Shown here: piece by piece, positions 23,510 through 30,571 of the stretch
Position numbering within the stretch: the first letter of the stretch is position 1
How the letters are laid out: the number at the start of each line of letters is the position of its first letter
Assembly: GCA_918026815.1 (NCBI GenBank)
Contig: CAKJVC010000011.1
Coordinates: forward strand, 248,001 to 312,000
Length of the DNA: 64,000 bases
Reading direction: 5' to 3'
Origin: Chalara sp. BL73
Taxonomy: Eukaryota > Ascomycota > Leotiomycetes > Helotiales
Position numbers and translations under genes: made by a program
Notes under the pieces: generated by a model
Databases searched by the model: none
Told to the model about the DNA's origin: nothing
Seen by the model: only the letters and a program-made list of their open reading frames with translations

Positions 23510-25500
23510 CCGCTAAACGAAATAAGCCGAAAACTTAAGCGAGTTTAATTTTGTAATTAAGTTTAAACTAAACAAAACTAATTTCGCAAACGGACTTTTA
23601 CGAAAGCCGAACTATAAAAAGTTAACGCCGAATCGAAAGCGAAACGAAAAAAAAGCAAAAACGTTTTTTTCGACTTTGTATAACAAACTGCGTGTAGCAA
23701 AATTGTTTTATGCTTTAAAAAACTATTTAAAAAGTGTGCTTTTAAATAGCACGAGTTAAGCGCGCTCGTGTAAAGTCGCGTTTATTCCGAAAAGTAAACG
23801 TTTTCGAACCGGTAAAATGCCGAAACTAAAAACAAATATAACAAAGTTATAAGCCAGAAAATACTGCGGCGTAATCCGAAAAGTTGGATTTAAGCTTGCT
23901 GCTAGTATAACTAGTTGCAAATAGCGCGTGCTACAAAAAGTAGCAATTATGTCGTTATTAATTGAAACGGTATATAATAAAGTAACAAAGCCGATTCGAA
24001 ACGTTTTAACAGAACTGCAGAAAACTGATTTTTTTTTAGTTTAAAAAATTACCGAAAAAACTACAAAGCGAAGCCGAACCGAAGCGAAAAAGTTATAAAG
24101 TATAAACTACAAAAATAGTTTATTTCGTTATAAAAAAGCTGTATATGTTTTTAACGAAAAATCAATACGCGCAAAAATAATTTACGTGCATTATAATAAA
24201 AAGCTTGCCGGCTATTTTAGCGTGCGTAAAACGCGCGAGCTAATAAACCGAAAGTACTATTAGCTTAGCTTAAAAAATAATGTTAAAAAATATGTTAAAA
24301 CGTGCACGAAATACTAAAAAAGCAAACCGAAAAAATACTAAACTTACAGCGAATTAGTTTTAATTTTTATTTTTTTAAAACTATAAAAAAAAATAACTAT
24401 AGATTTTATTACAAATTTACTGCTTAGCAAAAAGCACAACTAAATATATAACTTTATACTAGTTATAATTAACAAATACACTAAACTAGCACGCTATATA
24501 ACTGTACGAAAAAGTATTCAAGTTTATAAGCTTGCGAAACTGTTTATAAACTACATTTATAAAGATTTCGAATTTTTAAAAAAAATTACTACCGACAAAA
24601 AGTCTGTTTTTACAAACAAATTTTGGAAAAACTTTATGTATTACTTTAAAATTCGCTGCCGACTTTTTACTGCTTTTTACTCGCAAACGGACAGCTAAAC
24701 AAAACAACAGAATTAAATTCTGGAATTTTATTTAAAAACATATTGCAATTACAAGCAAAATAACTGAGTCTTGAAACTAGCTTTAGCGGAATTTATATAC
24801 AACAATTTTGTTTATACAAGCATCGGTAGTACTTTGTTTAAACTACTTTACAGCTTCGATTTTAAGCTGAGTTTAAACGTCGAAAACAACGTTTTCGAAA
24901 AAAAAGTGCCGGCAGCTAAAAAAAAAATCAAGCTTTTAGTAGAAAAACGAAAAAAGCTTTCGAGTAACTTCCGAAAAACTTACAAAAAGCACAAAAAGTA
25001 CTACAACGCAAAATACAAGCCAACTCGTTTTCGCGTAAAAAAAAAAGTAATATTAGCTTCGAAAAATATTCGACAATTTAGGCTTAGCCGTAAACTTGCA
25101 AACAAATATTTAAAACTATTTAAAGTTTTAAAAGTCATTAAAAATTATAAACAAGTTTACAAGTTAAAACTACTGCTATTTTACAAGATTTACAATGTGT
25201 TTTATGTATTTTTATTAAAGCCGTAGTATAAACGTGAAAAAGCCGTCGAAAAACCGACGCCGATTTTAGTACAAAAAAAAAAAGAATACGAAATAAAAAC
25301 TATTTAAGCTTATTAAACTACAAAAAAAGAAATAAAGTATTTAGTACGCTGAAAAAAGTATTTTTCTGCAAAAAACTTATAAAAACTCGCAAAAAACTTT
25401 CGAAGCGCCGGCGAAATAGTACAGAAGTATTACCGGAAAACTACGTTTGAAATAGCAAAAAAGTCGAAAAAAAAAAACAAAAAAAAGCAAAATAGTTAAT
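23510..25500 (+). pseudogene. Element A: end of RNase H, integrase, chromodomain (decayed)
   Basis: Starts mid-domain. The first codons read as the tail of the RNase H motif 'R(Q)TR(W)AENLSEF', where Q and W are stops, and this joins the minus-strand frame that ends at 15,001. Integrase follows, with its C-terminal part open for 151 codons at 24,771-25,226 ('MKLALAEFIYNN...' to 'VFYVFLLKP'). A chromodomain-like end (about 25,280-25,420) has 'EIKYLVR', a stop at the Trp position, then 'KKYFSAKNL'. Stops interrupt the remaining frames. Confidence 0.8.
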
Positions 25501-26881
25501 TTATGCCCGAAAGCAAACAGCAAAAGCCCAGAAGCGAAACGATAAGTGCTCAAAAGCGAAGCTAAACGTCCAGAAAACTATTTGCCGCCAAAGCAGCCGC
25601 TATTACTTTTTTTACTATTTCGATTTTTTTTCGACTTTTTTTTTTTTTTTTACTTTTTTTTTATTTTTTACTTTTTTTCTTTTTCTTTTTTATTTCATTA
25701 TTTTCTTTTTTTTTTTCGGAAGCAAATTTATTTTTATTTTTATTTTTGTTATTTTTATTTTCGTTCTCGTTTTTGTTAATGCCGGCTTAGTTGAATTAAA
25801 TCGGTGTCAGGCGCCAGGATGTCACGTGCTAAGGGGCACTGAGAGGGGCTCGGTAAAGACACTGAGGCTTGGCATGTATGGGCACGTAGGGAGTCGCCAG
25901 GGGTTCGGAGGGTATAAGTAAGGGACTCGGGACGTAGTAGAGAAGGTAGAGATTAGTCTTGGTATCAATTGCAGTTGACTTGTGCCACCCTACTCCAGCA
26001 CCTTACAATCGGCTACAAGTCGAAAAAAGTTCGATTACTTACTGCTACTCGTTGCAATCTAACTAACTTTCGCAAAAAAAAATTGGTTTTTTTGGCTTTC
26101 GTGAAAAAAGCTAAAAAAACCGCTTTTACTTTTTTAAAGTAAGCTTGTTGGCGAAACAAAGCTTTCGAACGATTTTTGATTTCCGAAAAGACTCGGGCGA
26201 TAGCTCTACAAAAGCGTTTTTTGCGGTTGTTAAAGCCGGAACGCTTTCGAAACAAACAAAACCAGCGTGCAAAGCGACTACTACAACGACGGAAAACAGT
26301 TGGCAGCTAGCCGAAGTTAAATCGAAAAAGTATCGAAGCTACAAAGTACTTACAAAAAAACATTTAGTTTTAAAGCCGCGGCAGCGAAAGCATTTAATGC
26401 TGCTTTTTTTATCGAAAAAGCAGCAGACTTCGAGCTTAAAGCCCGCAATTTTCGCGTAGCGAAAGCAAACGGAAATAGCCGAAGCCGAAATAAAAGCGAA
26501 ACGCAAAACAAACATAGTAGTAGTAGTAGTAGTAATAGTAGTAATAGTATTAGTAATAGTGTTACAAAAAAAAAAAAAAAACGCAGCTAAGCGAAAAAAA
26601 AGCGCTTATTTATAGGCTAAAGTTCGACTATTATTTATTTTTATTTATAACTAGAAAACTATTGTTGCTGTTACTTATTTATTTTAAAAAGTATTGTTAA
26701 TTGTTTTTATTGTACTTAGTTTCTGCTTTTTATTGTACTTAAGTTGTTGTTCGCTACGAGTTTTCTTCGGCTTACTTTCGATTGCTTTACGAGCTAGCTA
26801 CAATACTAAGCTACAATACTTGCGTTTAAAACTTACAATACTAGCATAAACGTCGAAACAACGTTCTAAAAAAAAGAGCAA
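25500..26881. other. 3' module of element A: pyrimidine tract, unidentified frames, (TAG)n
   Basis: Between the chromodomain and the 3' LTR. 25,600-25,780 is almost pure T with scattered C and A. After the solo LTR, 26,008-26,460 has open frames on both strands: plus 26,145-26,459 (104 codons, ATG) and minus 26,013-26,255 (80 codons). Both are basic and neither is recognised. 26,517-26,560 is an imperfect TAG/TAA triplet array. The last bases before 26,882 form the polypurine tract. This may have been an extra gene of the element comparable to the opposite-strand frame of family B, but I cannot say on which strand. Confidence 0.45.
25805..26007 (+). repeat. Solo LTR of family A
   Basis: Full 203-bp A-type LTR flanked on both sides by ATCGG (25,800-25,804 and 26,008-26,012), so it is an independent insertion reduced to one LTR by LTR-LTR recombination. 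It lies inside the older A element. It is the least mutated of the three A LTRs. Confidence 0.92.
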
Positions 26882-27084
26882 TGTCAGGCGCCAGGATGTC
26901 ACGTGCTAAAAGGCACTAAGAAAGGCTCGGTAAAAGCACTGAGGCTTGGCATGTATAGGCACGTAGGGAGTCGCCAGAGGTTCGGAGGGTATAAGTAAAG
27001 GACTCGGGACGTAGTAGAGAAAGTAGAGATTAGTCTTCGTATTAATTGCAGTTGACTTGTGCCACCCTACTCCAGCACCTTACA
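26882..27084 (+). repeat. 3' LTR of element A
   Basis: TGTCAGG...CCTTACA, preceded by the polypurine tract and followed by TTTTT, the same pentamer that precedes the 5' LTR at 7,033. After it the B3 integrase sequence resumes. Confidence 0.9.
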
Positions 27085-27568
27085 TTTTTTAACTAAAAAT
27101 CTGCGAAGTACTACAACCGTAAGTATAGTGAGATACTACACTTTAAGAAAAAAGATAAAGTTTATTTTGTCAAAAAAAACATTAAAACCAAAAAACTAAG
27201 CGACAAACTAGATTACAGGAAATTGAAACTATTCAAAATTAAACGAGTTGCAGGACTAAATGCATTCGAACTCTATTTTTCTAAAACTATAAATATATAC
27301 TCGGTATTTTTCGCTTTACTTTTTGAACTAGCACTAAAAAAAGCACTGCTAGCTTTATACACAGAAATTGAACTAATTAACTTAAAAGCTGAATACGAAG
27401 TCGAAAAGATTTTAAACTGCAAGTATATCAAAAAGAAAGTAAAGTATTTAATTAAATGAATTAATTACCCGGACTTAAAAAATACATAAAAACCAAAAAG
27501 AAACTTTAACTGCTTTGAAATGCTTAAAAAGTTCCACTGTTAATATTTAAAAGTTCTAAATAAAAAGC

Positions 27569-28105
27569 TTAAAAAACGTTTTCAAAGAAAAGAAAATCGT
27601 ACTTTAAAAACAGCACGCTTTTAAATAGGACCTCGGTAGGGTTGTTTTTCTGACCATTTTGGCCGACTTTTTTTGCTAATCTTTTTTTCTTTTCTAAAGC
27701 ATCGAGCTTGTCCAAAAACGCGAGTCCACGTCGCAACATTTCTTTTTCACGAACGCGAAAAAACTTTTTCTGCGTACAGATCCGTTTGATTCGTGCAGAA
27801 ATCTTTGCGGCAGCTTCGGCGAGTGCTTCAGCTTTTTTTTCGGCTTTAGCTTCGTTTTTTTTCAACTTCTTTTTTGTTTTGTCCAAAAACCTCCAGTTTT
27901 TAAAAGCAGAACTACTAACATTACAATCAGAAAAACCACAACGCACGCACTTAGCACAACGAGTTGACTTTTCTGTTTTTATGCATATTATAAAATGTCG
28001 ATCCCGAGCATGTTTTTTTTTACAGGCAGTACACGGAATCATTTTTTCGCCAGTTAAAATTATTCGTTTTTTCAGATTTTTTTTTTCGATGTTTTTTTGC
28101 GACAC
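27569..28105 (-). CDS. Opposite-strand ORF of family B (Zn-cluster-like + coiled coil), intact copy
   Basis: A 178-codon open frame, convergent to gag-pol, lying between the chromodomain and the 3' LTR. Residues 25-61 have six conserved cysteines spaced C-x2-C-x12-C-x8-C-x2-C-x7-C (CTAC, then C41, C50, C53, C61). This resembles the fungal Zn2Cys6 cluster but with a longer first loop. Residues about 70-145 are rich in Lys, Glu and Ala with a strong coiled-coil look. The same cysteines survive in B1 and B2 although those copies are broken by stops. In all three copies an in-frame TAG lies upstream where a Trp codon could have stood, so the true start may be nearer the LTR. Product unknown; DNA binding or a regulator of the element is an inference. 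The complementary plus-strand frame is also open but Phe-rich and looks like a shadow. Confidence 0.5.
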   Translation of the reverse strand: MSQKNIEKKNLKKRIILTGEKMIPCTACKKKHARDRHFIICIKTEKSTRCAKCVRCGFSDCNVSSSAFKNWRFLDKTKKKLKKNEAKAEKKAEALAEAAAKISARIKRICTQKKFFRVREKEMLRRGLAFLDKLDALEKKKRLAKKVGQNGQKNNPTEVLFKSVLFLKYDFLFFENVF

Positions 28106-28233
28106 TTCGGACTTAAAACAATCGGCTGTACGCTTAGTTGTTATAATAATAAAAAAAGGTAGCTATGCAGCTTTTTACGATATTTCCTTAGTATATTTAA
28201 GCATGTAAACACGCTAGTCTAGGAAAAGAATAG

Positions 28234-28583
28234 TGTTACGCGCATCGCTAACAGACTTGTGCTTTAAAAGCCTAAAGCTCGGTAAACTCGGTCTACACAA
28301 AAAACTTTTGAGGTAGAATCACGTGATAAATCATAAATCATGCTATGATCTACAATCCATGGATTATAGAACTTGCAATAATTCAACACACGGAGGAATT
28401 TATATAAGTAAATAGCTTTTCTTTAAATAAAAGCTTTGTGCTTAACTCAATATAGTATTTTAACACTATACTGTTCTCGGGATCAAAGTTTTTATATGCA
28501 ATATACTTACTTCTTTCCAGACCAACAACTCTCGGACCAAAATCTTTTATCTATATCAGTTGTAGGCTGATAGGACTGTAACA
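28234..28583 (+). repeat. 3' LTR of B3 (350 bp)
   Basis: TGTTACGCGC...ACTGTAACA, same length as the four other B LTRs. It is the most diverged copy, and unlike the others it has lost some CpG sites (for example near 28,370). The following bases, CTTTG, would be the target duplication, but its partner is outside the window. Confidence 0.92.
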
Positions 28584-29012
28584 CTTTGGTTATTCTTCAA
28601 AAAGGAGCCAGAATAAATTAACACCGCTATACAAATAAAGTCCTTAAACCTGCTTTTGTTTTATTCTATAAAAAGATAGTTCGGAAATATAGCAAAAAAG
28701 TAGTAATTATAAAAAATAGAGCAAAATATCACTTTGCTAAAGTTTTTGCTGCTTACAAAGCTCGTTACAAAGTCAAGTTTTTAATTTGGCCTTTACAATC
28801 ACCCGATCTTAATCCTATTGAGAATCTATAGAAGCAATTGAAAAATGCAATTAGTAGAAAGCGCTATAGAATCAGAACTATTAAGAAAATGGAGCATGCT
28901 TTTCGTCAAGAATAGGCCAAGATTCAGAAAGAAACCCTCGAGGCATTAGTTGAGAGTATGCCTAAAAAGATTGCAATAATGCTGAAAAACAAAGGAGGAA
29001 GCACTAAATATT
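28584..29012 (+). pseudogene. Tc1/mariner transposase, C-terminal remnant
   Basis: The plus-strand frame contains the Tc1/mariner signature WPLQSPDLNPIENL near 28,790-28,830, followed by a basic helix-rich tail and a TAG stop at 29,010-29,012. Two in-frame TAG codons (after 'PIENL' and after 'FRQE') stand where Trp is expected. The upstream 'DGAKYH'-like catalytic site reads KNRAKYHF, so the second catalytic Asp has become Asn. The N-terminal half is missing because B3 inserted here. An active protein would cut and paste the element through a DDE/D nuclease domain. This copy cannot. No terminal inverted repeat was identified in the 230 bp that follow. Confidence 0.8.
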
Positions 29013-29255
29013 AGATTGGCTATCTAGAATGCCCATTATATAGTCAATTGAACGTATTTTGCATGAGTTGTAGCCATTGTAATACAGAAGTATGAATTTC
29101 GGTAAGTGTCGATCACTTCCGTCACGTGATTGTAGATCATCCTCGGGCCGCTAGTTGTTCCGTCAGACCCCTCCTAAGGCTTACTGCCTGCTACTAGCAC
29201 ATACCTAGGTGTACATACCAATTGAAGCAACACCGCAAATTCAAGCCTCTACAAA
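29013..29255 (+). promoter_or_regulatory. RIB4 upstream region and edge of the repeat block
   Basis: 243 bp between the transposase stop and the RIB4 start. Base composition changes here from AT-rich to balanced. A CACGTG hexamer (TCACGTGA) stands near 29,123. No clear TATA box is seen. Confidence 0.4.
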
Positions 29256-29994
<739 letters not shown>

Positions 29995-30571
29995 AACGGG
30001 GCGCTCTGTTCCGTGGGATTATGGAGTTTTGGGACATAGGATAGAACGCTGGAAAAGTTAAAAAAAAAAAGAAATTGAAATATTGAACCGGGACATCAGA
30101 GGATCCTGACTTGGGCCGGCCCTCTTTCGAGATGGGACACAGGGACAAGACGTGCTTCTTGGCTTGTAGCCTATCGAAAGGTCTTTGTTGGTGGCCTTAT
30201 TCATGCCTTACTGTCTCAAGCATCGCGCGAAATGGAATGGTTCTGCTCTTAACATGCCGTCTACGAGTGCCTTAAGCTATACTTGCAGGTATCGAGCGAA
30301 TGCTGGAGACCCTTTGAAAGCCTCTCACAAGCCTGCTAGATTTGCGTGCCGCATTTCCTTGGTCTCAAGTTAATTCTCATGTCAAAGAAATCTCGCAAGG
30401 TCAAAGATATCTGAATATTATATTAATGTACAATCATGGCTCTTATACTAAATAGAGATAAATTTTAGGCAATAATACCGATCCATGATTCTTCAACGCC
30501 GCTCTGCAATGCTTGCAAATATATTCACAAAGAATTGACCCCTTTAAATGACCAGGATGTCATAATGCCCA
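29995..30571. other. Convergent intergenic region
   Basis: 577 bp between the stops of RIB4 (+) and the next gene (-). Contains an A-run at 30,061-30,072 and AT-rich stretches suited to 3' ends. No gene seen. Confidence 0.5.

Larger units (their letters stand above)
7033..27084 (+). mobile_element. Ty3/gypsy chromovirus element A with nested insertions
   Basis: LTRs of 203 bp (TGTCAGGCGCC...CTTACA) at 7,033-7,235 and 26,882-27,084 are flanked by a 5-bp duplication, TTTTT (7,028-7,032 and 27,085-27,089), inside B3. The internal region reads gag (7,302-8,484), then B1, then an inverted block with the rest of gag, protease, RT and part of RNase H (minus strand, 16,993 to 15,001), then B2, then the rest of RNase H, integrase and chromodomain (23,510-25,500), an unidentified 3' module with a solo LTR, and a polypurine tract AAAAAAAAGAGCAA just before the 3' LTR. 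Without the nested elements the element would be about 6.8 kb. Confidence 0.85.
27085..28583 (+). mobile_element. Element B3, right fragment with 3' LTR
   Basis: Continues the integrase frame broken at 7,032. The chromodomain is open for 78 codons at 27,223-27,459 with 'VEKILNCKYIKKKVKYLIK'. Then comes the opposite-strand ORF, a polypurine tract (GGAAAAGAATAG) and the 350-bp 3' LTR at 28,234-28,583. It ends directly against the Tc1/mariner remnant at 28,584. Confidence 0.88.

Noticed and set aside
26517..26560. TAG/TAA triplet array as a CRISPR-like or minisatellite locus
   Set aside because: Simple triplet repeat without spacers; ordinary microsatellite in decayed transposon DNA.
25805..27084. 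Two A-type LTRs 874 bp apart as a small non-autonomous (TRIM-like) element
   Set aside because: The first LTR has its own ATCGG duplication on both sides; the second pairs with 7,033-7,235 through TTTTT. They belong to different insertions.
27708..28208. Plus-strand 166-codon frame over the opposite-strand ORF of B3
   Set aside because: Phe- and Ala-run-rich product, no motif. The minus-strand frame has conserved cysteine spacing and a coiled coil, so this looks like its shadow.
1..28583. AT-rich block as mitochondrial DNA inserted in the nucleus
   Set aside because: LTRs, target duplications and gag-pol domains account for it; no mitochondrial gene seen.
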